64,000 bases of DNA from Paenibacillus sp. FSL H7-0357 (GTDB lineage: Bacteria > Bacillota > Bacilli > Paenibacillales > Paenibacillaceae): the NCBI RefSeq assembly GCF_000758525.1, contig NZ_CP009241.1:744001-808000 (forward strand), written 5' to 3'. The first letter of the stretch is position 1, and every line of letters starts with the position of its first letter. The translations under genes and the position numbers were made by a program. Positions 15,832 to 23,590 of this stretch are shown one piece after another. Below the pieces are notes generated by a model that searched no databases, was not told the DNA's origin, and saw nothing but the letters and a program-made list of their open reading frames with translations.

Positions 15832-16821
15832 ATGACAAATAATTTTTGGCGTGATTTACCACGGCCTTTTTTTATACTGGCGCCTATGGAAGATGTGACG
15901 GATGTTGTTTTTCGCCATGTCGTAAGTATTGCTGCCAGACCGGATGTGTTTTTTACGGAGTTTGCGAATACAGAGAGTTATTGTCACCCGGAGGGGAACC
16001 ATGCTGTGCGCGGGCGTTTGACTTTTACAGAGGATGAACAGCCCATCGTAGCTCATATCTGGGGAGACAAGCCTGAATACTTCCGTCAAATGAGCATCGG
16101 TATGGCGAAAGAAGGATTCAAAGGCATCGATATTAATATGGGTTGTCCTGTATCAAATGTAGCAGAGAATGGGAAGGGAAGCGGCCTGATCTGCCGTCCG
16201 GAAACCGCAGCGGAGATCATCCAGGCCGCCAAAGCCGGGGGACTGCCTGTCAGTGTGAAAACAAGACTTGGTTTCAGTGACTTAGACGAATGGCGCGGCT
16301 GGTTGACCCATATTTTGAAGCAAGACATTGTTAATCTGTCTATTCATCTGCGCACCAGAGAGGAAATGAGTAAGGTGGATGCCCACTGGGAACTGATTCC
16401 GGAGATTAAGAAACTCCGTGATGAGGTGGCACCAGATACACTGCTGACCATTAACGGGGATATCCCGGACCGTCAGACTGGCCTGAGGCTCGCTGAAGAG
16501 TACGGTGTGGATGGTATTATGATTGGGCGCGGTATTTTTCAGAATCCATTTGCTTTTGAGCAGGAGCCGAAGGATCACAGCAGTGAGGAATTGCTTGATC
16601 TGCTGCGGCTGCATCTGGATCTCTATGATAAATACTCCGTACAGGCACCACGTTCGTTCAGCCCTCTTCAACGATTCTTTAAAATATATGTCCGCGGATT
16701 CTGCGGGGCAAGTGAATTAAGAAATAACTTAATGAACACTAAGTCCACAAGTGAAGTGCGTGCGCTGCTCGATGAATTTGGAAGCAAGGAGCATGATGGG
16801 GTGGAGGAACATGGGGATTAA
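15832..16821 (+). CDS. dus: tRNA-dihydrouridine synthase family protein
   Basis: A 329-residue FMN enzyme that reduces uridine to dihydrouridine in the D-loop of tRNA. The barrel begins [15 protein letters not shown] (FMN-binding APM), has the catalytic Cys in [19 protein letters not shown], then VSVKTRLGF and the phosphate-binding end [16 protein letters not shown]. Start ATG 15832 follows GAGAGG; 16 codons upstream are open but unsupported. The motif details differ from DusB of Bacillus (for instance INMGCPV with Met), so this is an extra, more divergent Dus paralogue common in Bacillota. It stands alone. Confidence 0.88.
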   Translation: MTNNFWRDLPRPFFILAPMEDVTDVVFRHVVSIAARPDVFFTEFANTESYCHPEGNHAVRGRLTFTEDEQPIVAHIWGDKPEYFRQMSIGMAKEGFKGIDINMGCPVSNVAENGKGSGLICRPETAAEIIQAAKAGGLPVSVKTRLGFSDLDEWRGWLTHILKQDIVNLSIHLRTREEMSKVDAHWELIPEIKKLRDEVAPDTLLTINGDIPDRQTGLRLAEEYGVDGIMIGRGIFQNPFAFEQEPKDHSSEELLDLLRLHLDLYDKYSVQAPRSFSPLQRFFKIYVRGFCGASELRNNLMNTKSTSEVRALLDEFGSKEHDGVEEHGD

Positions 16822-16873
16822 GCTGCCGAGATTGTAGAAATCCGAGTAGAAAATAGAATAGACGCTAAACGAG

Positions 16874-16940
16874 TGAGGATCGGATGAATGGGGAAGGGGA
16901 TGAGCCCGGAGCCAACAAGCCTTTCCTCTGTTTTTTATAT
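16874..16940 (+). repeat. 65-base terminator-like repeat, copy A
   Basis: About 67 bases from TGAGGATCGG to a T-run that recur at 18124-18188 with roughly 90% identity; CCCGGAGCCAACAAGCC and TTTCCTCTG are identical. GGGGAAGG can pair with CCTTTCCTC before the T-run, as in an intrinsic terminator. It follows dus and precedes mazE. Confidence 0.65.
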
Positions 16941-16957
16941 ATATTCTACACAATGAT

Positions 16958-16986
16958 TTGACTTCTAAAAAAACATTGTTTACACT
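16958..16986 (+). promoter_or_regulatory. Possible mazEF promoter
   Basis: TTGACT (16958-16963), 17 bases, TACACT (16981-16986), about 29 bases before the mazE ATG. AT-rich surroundings; the -10 matches only four of six. Confidence 0.4.
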
Positions 16987-17014
16987 TTGTTTATACATTC
17001 TGGGAGGCGGTTCT

Positions 17015-17245
17015 ATGTTTCAGGTTCGAAAATGGGGTAACAGCTTGGGCATTCGCATTCCGAAATCCCTTGCCCTAAAGGTCGGTATTGAGGAAGGCTC
17101 CGAAGTCGATCTTGATGTGGAAGATGGACATCTTATCATCAAGCCGAAGTCGGCTACACTGGACGAAATCCTTTCCCAGGTCACCCCGGAAAATCTCCAT
17201 AATGAGGTCTCTACAGGCGAACAACAAGGACGGGAAGTATGGTAA
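17015..17245 (+). CDS. mazE: MazE-type antitoxin (AbrB/SpoVT fold)
   Basis: A 76-residue antitoxin. The N-terminal swapped-hairpin DNA-binding fold reads VRKWGNSLGIRIPKSLALKVGIEEGSEVDLDVEDGHLIIKPK in outline, the hallmark W-GNS-(L/A)-(A/G)-(I/V)-RIP signature of MazE. The C-terminal 30 residues (DEILSQVTPENLHNEVS) are acidic and would wrap MazF. Start ATG 17015 follows GGGAGGCGG; an upstream TTG frame is unsupported. Its end overlaps mazF by seven bases. MazE represses its own promoter and neutralises MazF. Confidence 0.93.
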   Translation: MFQVRKWGNSLGIRIPKSLALKVGIEEGSEVDLDVEDGHLIIKPKSATLDEILSQVTPENLHNEVSTGEQQGREVW

Positions 17246-17580
17246 CGGGCGGGTATGTGCCGGATCGAGGCGACTTGGTATGGTTGCAGTTCAACCCGCA
17301 AGCGGGGCATGAACAGGCAGGCAAACGTCCGGCCTTGGTCGTGTCTCCTGCTTCCTATAATGGTAAGGTCGGACTTTCCTTGCTCTGTCCGGTAACTTCT
17401 AAACAAAAGGGCTACCCGTTTGAAGTAGTCATTCCGCAGGATCTGCCCATCGAAGGGGTTATCCTTGCCGATCAAGTAAAGAGTCTTGATTGGCAATCCC
17501 GACAGGCAGTGTTCATCTGTAAAGTACCACAGATCATACTGTCAGATGTCGTTGCCAAACTCGACTTACTGATTCGCTGA
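17239..17580 (+). CDS. mazF: MazF-type endoribonuclease toxin
   Basis: A 113-residue mRNA interferase. The fold motifs are visible: YVPDRGDLVWLQFNPQAGHE (active-site loop with the conserved Arg region), KRPALVVSPASYN, LCPVTSKQKGYPFEVVIP and LADQVKSLDWQSR, where the TS and DQ-K-D positions are typical of chromosomal MazF. It is complete and would cut mRNA at short sequence sites when freed from MazE. The two genes overlap, so translation is coupled. It opens the defence island; such modules often stabilise islands or act in abortive phage response. Confidence 0.94.
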   Translation: MVTGGYVPDRGDLVWLQFNPQAGHEQAGKRPALVVSPASYNGKVGLSLLCPVTSKQKGYPFEVVIPQDLPIEGVILADQVKSLDWQSRQAVFICKVPQIILSDVVAKLDLLIR

Positions 17581-17594
17581 CCTACAATTGTAGG
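17581..17594. repeat. Perfect 14-base palindrome after mazF
   Basis: CCTACAATTGTAGG begins at the base after the mazF stop. No T-run follows. Function unknown. Confidence 0.5.
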
Positions 17595-17622
17595 CAGCAA
17601 TAAGAGAAGTGGTGCCCAGTAA

Positions 17623-17931
17623 ATGAATAACATAAACTCTCATCATTGTAATCTCAATATATGGTATCATCTACCTGATGAAGTATGGAGTAAAGTTGCT
17701 GCTATATATAAGTCTATGCCCGGTTGGAAGGGGTATAAAGACGGGATTCCACATTGGTTCGGGCAGGAAGATGATGATGTTTTTATTGAAGCATCCGTTG
17801 AGCCGGGCGGATTGTCATTTTATGCCCAGATGAATCAGAGCGATTGGGATTCCTGGATAACAAGGTTTAAATCAGAAGCAACAAAGGTATTAGATTTTGA
17901 CGTTGGTGAACCTGAAGATGGATTTATGTGA
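17623..17931 (+). CDS. Small soluble protein of unknown function
   Basis: A 102-residue acidic protein with no membrane segment or signal. It has many Trp (WYHLPDEVWSKVAAIY, GWKGYKDGIPHWFG, SDWDSWITRF) and an alternating alpha/beta feel, which reminds me of toxin-immunity proteins (SUKH/Imm types), but I cannot place it in a family. GAAGTGG gives a modest RBS before ATG 17623. It sits 43 bases after mazF within the island and 270 bases before the next gene. The 190 bases after it, up to the repeat at 18124, show nothing. Confidence 0.6.
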   Translation: MNNINSHHCNLNIWYHLPDEVWSKVAAIYKSMPGWKGYKDGIPHWFGQEDDDVFIEASVEPGGLSFYAQMNQSDWDSWITRFKSEATKVLDFDVGEPEDGFM

Positions 17932-18123
17932 AAGGATTGTAACTTCAAATAAACGATGCAACCTTTTACGTATAGCGCTAGGGTTGCCTGAGAGTCCGTT
18001 TGTTGGGTGATGAAATTGGTGTATACGCTTGAATGTTATTCAGGCTCGGAATTGCCATTTCGAGAGAAATAAAGCTGTGCGCGGGCGGCATTTGGCTTAA
18101 ACAGAAAATTGAAGTCAAATGAT

Positions 18124-18188
18124 TGAGGATCGGCTGAATGGAGAGGGGATAAACCCGGAGCCAACAAGCCTTTCCTCTGTTTTTATAT
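18124..18188 (+). repeat. 65-base terminator-like repeat, copy B
   Basis: Second copy of the element at 16874. Here AGAGG-GG pairs with CC-CCTCT, a compensated change from copy A, and TTTTT follows. It ends 12 bases before the start of the next gene, whose GGAGGGG ribosome site directly follows the T-run. Confidence 0.65.
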
Positions 18189-18200
18189 GGAGGGGATCAC

Positions 18201-18769
18201 ATGTCCTGGAGCAAATTGAAGCAACAACTGGAGGGCTTTCTCTGTCCTGCGCTAAATGGAAGGGTAGAATACCGCGCACCAGGTTACCGTTATCTGCCTG
18301 ATAAATCAGGGATTTGTTATATCTCGGTAGATAAAAAGAACGTACTCAATATGAGTGATAAAACGAACACTATCAGATGGTATCAAACAGAGCTGGAAAT
18401 TAAGAATGATCCGGATCTCCGAATTCCTGTCACAAGTAGCGACATTGAAGCGGTCAGAGTAACTACTAAGGGGCAGTGCCGGAGGACCGTCTAATCGTAA
18501 TGGCCAGAAGCAGAAAAAGTACAGAACATGCCAAAGAGCTAATGTCAGCACAGGCTGCATTAAGTAAATCGAATTTCATCGTTGTGGCTAATAAGTTTTT
18601 AACTACTCCTATAGAGGAAAGTCTAGAGAGCAGTGATATGGTATTGAATATACTGGCTTTGGTGGACAGGAGGGTTGGGAAGAAGCGGATTTTAAGCATG
18701 GCGGAGAAGATGGAGTTAAAGCATCCGGTTGTGCGGTATTTTTATGAGTTGCGGCGTGGTAGGTTGTAG
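18201..18769 (+). pseudogene. SF0329-family protein, split by one frameshift
   Basis: Two overlapping frames together make one protein of about 189 residues. The first (18201-18494) begins MSWSKLKQQLEGFLCPALNG and runs to VRVTTKG; the second (from about 18470) continues AVPEDRLIVMARSRKSTEHA to the end YFYELRRGRL. Joining needs a single extra base in the run of four G near 18470-18474 (AAG GGG GCA GTG). I recognise the joined product as the SF0329 family seen in many Bacillota and enterobacteria, function unknown. The break may be a real pseudogene or a sequencing error in a homopolymer. RBS GGAGGGG is strong. Confidence 0.8.
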
Positions 18770-18940
18770 GGGGGGAATCTATAATTAGCTGTGTGATTTA
18801 ATAAGGGCCTTCTGATAACAGGAATATTTTTCTGTTTAACTTGTAGGAATTTCGTGGATTTACATTGAGGATTGGGCTATCATTATTGTGCAATGCAAGT
18901 ATTAAAGATTGAATTAGATCAACATGATGAGGTGCTACAA

Positions 18941-19270
18941 ATGGACGAACTAATCGAGAAAATCATCCAATTCCGCGACGAAAGGGACTGGAAGAAATTC
19001 CATGATCCCAAAGATCTGGCTCTCTCCATCTCGTTGGAGTCGAGCGAACTGCTGGAACTCTTCCAATGGAAGAACAGTCAGCAAGCCATAGAGCAAAATT
19101 TTTCCGACATGCAGGACGAAATCGCTGACATTCTCATCTACACGCTAACGCTCGTTCATGATTTAAATATCGACGTAAAGGATGCCATCCTTCAGAAAAT
19201 AAACAAAAATGCGGAGAAATATCCGGTATCCCGTTTCAAGGGAAGTTCGCAAAAAAGTACGCGGCAGTGA
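18941..19270 (+). CDS. MazG-like nucleotide pyrophosphohydrolase
   Basis: A 109-residue all-alpha NTP pyrophosphohydrolase of the MazG/dCTPase (RS21-C6-like) group that cleaves NTPs or dNTPs to NMP and PPi. Typical elements are IIQFRDERDWKKFHDPKDLALSISLESSELLELFQW (first metal site, the E-E-xx-E-like run SLESSELLE) and the second site DEIADILIYTLTLVHDL. ATG 18941 follows GAGGTG and matches family starts. The next gene, a DUF2075 fragment, begins 20 bases later; as I recall this pairing is frequent in other Bacillota, so they were probably one unit. It may police nucleotide pools during phage attack, an inference. Confidence 0.85.
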   Translation: MDELIEKIIQFRDERDWKKFHDPKDLALSISLESSELLELFQWKNSQQAIEQNFSDMQDEIADILIYTLTLVHDLNIDVKDAILQKINKNAEKYPVSRFKGSSQKSTRQ

Positions 19271-19290
19271 ACGGATAGGGGAGAAGCACC

Positions 19291-19845
19291 ATGATTATCT
19301 ATGAATCGACCAAGCAGCAATTTATGAATGATGTGACCGAAGACATTATTGCGGTAAAGATTCATAACCAGTACGTGCAAAAAGTCGGCAGGGTTTCTCC
19401 GGGTGAAATCAATGCATGGAACAATTCCATGAACTATCTATATAAAGTATTAAACACATCAACCATTCCAGATGACGTAGGAATCGCGATTGAATATAAA
19501 ATTCCAGCGACCTCGAGAAGAGTCGACTTCATGATTACAGGCTTGAATGAAAAGGATCAATACTCCGTCGTCATCATCGAGCTTAAGCAATGGTCAGAAG
19601 TTGAGACGGTTGAGGATGCAGATGGCCTTGTTAAAACCCGTTATAAAGGAACAAAGACTAAAACGGCGCATCCCTCTTTTCAGGCATGGTCTTATGCCAG
19701 GCTAATTAGCGAATATAACGAGACCGTGCAGAACGAAGCGGTCCAACTCTATCCTTGTGCTTATTTACATAACTATATTCGGGAGTGTGACCCAAGGTAT
19801 ACTACTGTAGGGAGATATTACACCCGTTTACATTTATTTGTTTGA
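19291..19845 (+). pseudogene. DUF2075 nuclease-helicase, N-terminal fragment
   Basis: The first 170 or so residues match the N-terminus of DUF2075 proteins as I know them: MIIYESTKQQFMNDV, GEINAWNNSMNYLYKVLNTS, then a PD-(D/E)xK-like nuclease core RVDFMITGL...VVIIELKQW, and SFQAWSYARLISEYNETVQ with PCAYLHNYI. Full-length members have over 600 residues with a superfamily I helicase behind. Here the frame leaves the family after ECDPRY and stops at 19845, so the helicase is gone. RBS GGGGAGAAG is good. Possible remains of the middle of the gene follow at 21225-21329, beyond an unrelated membrane-protein gene, which suggests an insertion into this gene. Confidence 0.75.
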
Positions 19846-19883
19846 GATTAAGTATTGTACTTGCGATTAAGGGAAGGTGCTAA

Positions 19884-21224
19884 GTGCGAAAAAAAAATAA
19901 TAAAAAGCAATTTCTATCCGAGAACAAGCCATTAATTATTGAATGGCTGTTCATTTTGTCTATCTTACTAGTTCTAGTAGGTATTATCTTGTATCATACA
20001 CCAGTGGGTTTTGGGCGATTAGTCAACAGTTGGAATCATGAATGGGCATCAAATTGGTTTGGGCTATTCGCAATATACTGGATCGAAATTGTACTACTTA
20101 TGTTCATATGGGACTTGTTTTGGTTTCGCCTCGCTGGATTGGTAGAAACCATGTATGACGAACTTTCGCATTTATGGATTAAGAAAAAATGGCTACTAAT
20201 TAAACTGATTCGATTTAAATACGGTTTCGACAAACTGCGTTTTCGCATGAGAATTGCTTTTTACTTTGGTGGAGGTAAAAGTCGTCAAGAATTGATAGAC
20301 TACGTAGGTTATCCTACAATCGTTGAGTTATTGAAAAGCGTGTTTTATATAATAATTGGTAGGACTTCAATTCTCGCAGGAATATTTACCGTGTTAACTT
20401 TTGATAGTTCATCGTTTGATGTAGTACAGAATGAAGCAATAAATTTATGGAATGAAAGCACCACATTTTTATGGGATAATTTCACTAAACTTTCTGCGGT
20501 TGTCGTGCTTGTGCTTCTTGTATTCCTCGGGTATTTTGTAAGCAGGCAGGGGGTTATTCGCCGAGCTATTGCACAAGCAAATCGCAAAAAACTCGAAGAG
20601 ATCGTTCAGATGCATCGCAAACTATCACATATCATTATAGGAATAATTCTTACAGGCTCAAAGAATGTTGAATATGCAATTAATTGTTATGATCTGCTTG
20701 TCGAATTTTGGGCTCATAAGATTCAACCCGACACATCTGTTGCCGCTCGAAGAAAGTGGGCACATCAGCGTTACAAGGATTCAAAAGATTTTCGTTTTGA
20801 AGATATTTCTGAATTGGAGCTTTTTTTGGAAGAATTAGACAAGTTGAAGCTTGCTGATAATGCGGATATCTCCCGTTGGTTTTGGAGATCAAAGTATGAG
20901 CTTATTTCGTTATTTGTATTAAGTTCAACTTCATTAAAGATTGATCAAATCAATCGATTATTATTTACAAAAAAGGGTTTTGAAGACATGAACAAAATTC
21001 CTGAAAACTATTTCGCGTCTTCTGATGGAGTGGAAGAGTTTGATGCAGATATTATTCAGGCCGAGGTAGATGAATATAAAAAATACACCCTAGAAAGTTA
21101 TATCATTGAAGGGATTGAACTTATCTTTATACTATATCGATATATAAAAGTAATTGAAACTATGCTCCATATAGACTCTGATAAACCCGGGCGTGGGCTC
21201 AGGGCGTTCACAAACAAAGAATAG
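19884..21224 (+). CDS. Multi-pass membrane protein of unknown function
   Basis: A 446-residue protein not recognised. Four strong membrane segments are seen: LIIEWLFILSILLVLVGIIL (about 15-36), WFGLFAIYWIEIVLLMFIWDL (about 56-77), SVFYIIIGRTSILAGIFTVL (about 152-172) and LSAVVVLVLLVFLGYFVSRQ (about 203-222). The second half (225-446) is soluble, charged and helical, with RRKWAHQRYKDSKDFRFEDI and many Asp/Glu. GTG 19884 is the start, with GGGAAGGTG upstream. Low GC. It lies between two parts of a DUF2075 gene and ahead of mcrBC, so it may be an island effector (membrane helices plus a cytoplasmic sensor is a common abortive-infection plan). That role is inference. Confidence 0.7.
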   Translation: MRKKNNKKQFLSENKPLIIEWLFILSILLVLVGIILYHTPVGFGRLVNSWNHEWASNWFGLFAIYWIEIVLLMFIWDLFWFRLAGLVETMYDELSHLWIKKKWLLIKLIRFKYGFDKLRFRMRIAFYFGGGKSRQELIDYVGYPTIVELLKSVFYIIIGRTSILAGIFTVLTFDSSSFDVVQNEAINLWNESTTFLWDNFTKLSAVVVLVLLVFLGYFVSRQGVIRRAIAQANRKKLEEIVQMHRKLSHIIIGIILTGSKNVEYAINCYDLLVEFWAHKIQPDTSVAARRKWAHQRYKDSKDFRFEDISELELFLEELDKLKLADNADISRWFWRSKYELISLFVLSSTSLKIDQINRLLFTKKGFEDMNKIPENYFASSDGVEEFDADIIQAEVDEYKKYTLESYIIEGIELIFILYRYIKVIETMLHIDSDKPGRGLRAFTNKE

Positions 21225-21329
21225 CATCAGGTAGAGGAGTATAGCCAGTTCTACCTAATTTCTGCGAATTACCAAGATTACATAGATAAAACATCAGTCC
21301 TTAATATCTACGAGGTCTATGCTATATAG
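21225..21329 (+). pseudogene. In-frame coding remnant after the membrane-protein gene
   Basis: Directly after TAG 21222-21224 the same frame stays open for 34 codons (VEEYSQFYLISANYQDYIDK, then TSVLNIYE) up to TAG. The YQDYIDKTSVL part resembles the segment that follows CAYLHNY in DUF2075 proteins, so it may be the continuation of the gene truncated at 19845. Alternatively it is a readthrough tail. The remaining 150 bases before mcrB show no gene, only the GGAGG site. Confidence 0.35.
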
Positions 21330-21484
21330 ACCACCTCTGCTGTAAAAGATTGCTGATATCACAATATTGGTACCTTTAAAAATAAAGTGCCCGATATCTC
21401 TTCGTATATCACAAGTAGGGCGAAACACTTGTTCTTTAGAGCTCTTAGTGAAAGTCATTTTATCTTCAATTTCGGAGGTACACT

Positions 21485-23590
21485 ATGAATGATGTTGTAA
21501 ATACTCAAAAAGAAAAATATAAAGTTTGGGTTACGGAAAACTTAGGTGAAAAAACAGGTGGATGGTACACGCCATATCTTGAGAAACTTGGACAATTGTT
21601 AGTAAAGTTTGCATTAGGTGGCGGTTATAAGGAGAATTTCTTTGATTATCAATCATATTCAGAATATAAAAATATTTATCAAGAAATGACGGAACAAAGT
21701 GATCAGGATATTGAGAGGTTAGTAAGTGGTAAAGGTACGCCACGATATCCACAAAAGTTTGGTATGAAAAAAAATCTGTTTAGAAAAAAATATGCGGAAG
21801 ATGAATATAATCGCGGCGTAAGAGGTAAGCCTGATAATACAGGTGGAATACCTGACTGGGGCGTTTTAATGCGATCATATCTAATATTTTTATATTATGA
21901 TGAGAATCCTACTTTAACTTATCCTAAAAAAGAGAAGAAAATTGCAAATCAAGAAGATGAAATTGATAACAGCATTAATTATTGGTTAATTTCACCTGGT
22001 GAAAATTCGAGATTATGGGATCAGTTCCAGGGCGGAAATATGATTGCACTTGGTTGGGACTATTTAGGGGATCTAAAAAACTATGATTCAAAGGAAGATG
22101 TTGAACGGAAAATAGCTGAGCAAAGAGCGGATGGGGTGCGTCCTATAAATGATACAAAGGCTGTGTGGGATTTTTATAGTGAAATTCAACAAGGAGACGT
22201 TATATATGTAAAAGAAGGAATTAAGACAATCCTCGCACGCGGAGTTGTTGCGGGAGATTATTATTTCGATAATGATGTATCAGAATATAAACATAGAAGA
22301 AAAGTAGATTGGCTTCAAGTTGGAAAGTGGGAACTATATCAGACATTTGCTCAGAAAACATTAACATGTTTAAATTCTTATCCTAATTTTATTGTAGAAA
22401 TTGATCAAGTAATGAATGAAGACTTTATTGATCCAAAAATGGCTGAAGTGAATGGATTTCGAAATTGGTTATCTAATCAAGTTACGGATACAGGAGTTAG
22501 CTTGAATGATAAAACAGTTACGCAAAAAGTAAATGCGTTAAAGGATATAGAGCAACATTTTGATACTCTAATTTTTGGTGAAACAGATATTGAGCAACTA
22601 AAACAGTTGAAAGATGTTGTTGTATCAGATAAATCCTACAAAAAATATAAAGGTGTATCAGGAAGTTCAATAGACTACTACATTCGTTTTGTTGAATCAA
22701 AGCCCACTGTTCAGGAAAATGAATCCTTTACAATGGAGGATTTTCTTTCGGATGTTTTTATCGAAAAAAAGGAAATTGTACGTCTAATATCTCTACTTGA
22801 AAATAAGAAGAATCTTATATTGAAAGGTGCACCAGGAGTAGGTAAGACGTTTATTTCCAAACGTTTAGCGTATGTAATGATGGAAGAAAAAGATGAAACG
22901 CGTATTCATATGGTTCAGTTTCACCAAAGCTATAGTTATGAGGACTTCATTGAAGGGTTACGTCCAAAAGCTGAAGGGGATGGATTTGAACTGAAACAAG
23001 GTCCGTTTGTGAAGTTTGCTAGAAAAGCAGCACGAGATCCAGAACGAGACTACTTCTTTATTATTGATGAAATTAATCGTGGGAATATGAGTAAAATACT
23101 TGGGGAATTAATGATGCTTATCGAAGCGGATAAGCGAGGCGAGCAGATCAATCTTCTCTACTCTAATGATAAGTTTTCGGTGCCATCGAATTTATACATC
23201 ATTGGAATGATGAATACTGCGGATAGAAGCTTAGCTTTATTAGACTACGCACTTAGAAGAAGGTTTTCGTTTTATGAAATTAAGCCAGCTTTCCAAAATG
23301 ATACATTTAAGTCCTATATAAATGATTTAAATAATCCACAATGTTTAAACCGTATCATTGATGAAATTAAAAGATTAAATAATCAAATTGTTAAAGAGCT
23401 AGGATCAGGATTTCAAATTGGGCATAGCTACTTTACAGGCGATGCTTATAAAGTAGATACCGCAAATCGTGTAGAGGAAGTAATTGAATATGAAATTATT
23501 CCACAGCTATTTGAGTATTGGTTTGATGATGAACAGAAGGCAGACGATTGGGCTGAACGACTAAGAGGTTGTTACGATGGAGAGAAATAA
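21485..23590 (+). CDS. mcrB: EVE-domain McrB-type GTPase
   Basis: The motor subunit of a type IV (modification-dependent) restriction system, 701 residues. An N-terminal helical part (1-160) precedes an EVE domain at about 165-285 (YWLISPGENSRLWDQF, MIALGWDYLGDL, GDVIYVKEGIKTILARGVV); EVE/YTH-like pockets read modified bases, so this should recognise methylated or hydroxymethylated cytosine. The AAA+ core has Walker A GAPGVGKT near 448, VQFHQSYSYEDFIEGLRP, Walker B YFFIIDEINRGNMSKILGE and the McrB GTP-specificity motif MNTADRS near 576 followed by DYALRRRF. ATG 21485 follows CGGAGG. AT-rich (about one third GC). Overlaps mcrC by 14 bases. Confidence 0.93.
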   Translation: MNDVVNTQKEKYKVWVTENLGEKTGGWYTPYLEKLGQLLVKFALGGGYKENFFDYQSYSEYKNIYQEMTEQSDQDIERLVSGKGTPRYPQKFGMKKNLFRKKYAEDEYNRGVRGKPDNTGGIPDWGVLMRSYLIFLYYDENPTLTYPKKEKKIANQEDEIDNSINYWLISPGENSRLWDQFQGGNMIALGWDYLGDLKNYDSKEDVERKIAEQRADGVRPINDTKAVWDFYSEIQQGDVIYVKEGIKTILARGVVAGDYYFDNDVSEYKHRRKVDWLQVGKWELYQTFAQKTLTCLNSYPNFIVEIDQVMNEDFIDPKMAEVNGFRNWLSNQVTDTGVSLNDKTVTQKVNALKDIEQHFDTLIFGETDIEQLKQLKDVVVSDKSYKKYKGVSGSSIDYYIRFVESKPTVQENESFTMEDFLSDVFIEKKEIVRLISLLENKKNLILKGAPGVGKTFISKRLAYVMMEEKDETRIHMVQFHQSYSYEDFIEGLRPKAEGDGFELKQGPFVKFARKAARDPERDYFFIIDEINRGNMSKILGELMMLIEADKRGEQINLLYSNDKFSVPSNLYIIGMMNTADRSLALLDYALRRRFSFYEIKPAFQNDTFKSYINDLNNPQCLNRIIDEIKRLNNQIVKELGSGFQIGHSYFTGDAYKVDTANRVEEVIEYEIIPQLFEYWFDDEQKADDWAERLRGCYDGEK

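Noticed and set aside
16874..18188. The 65-base elements as a known riboswitch
   Set aside because: I compared them by eye with preQ1, ZTP, fluoride, guanidine and c-di-GMP motifs and found no convincing core; kept only as repeats with terminator-like folding.
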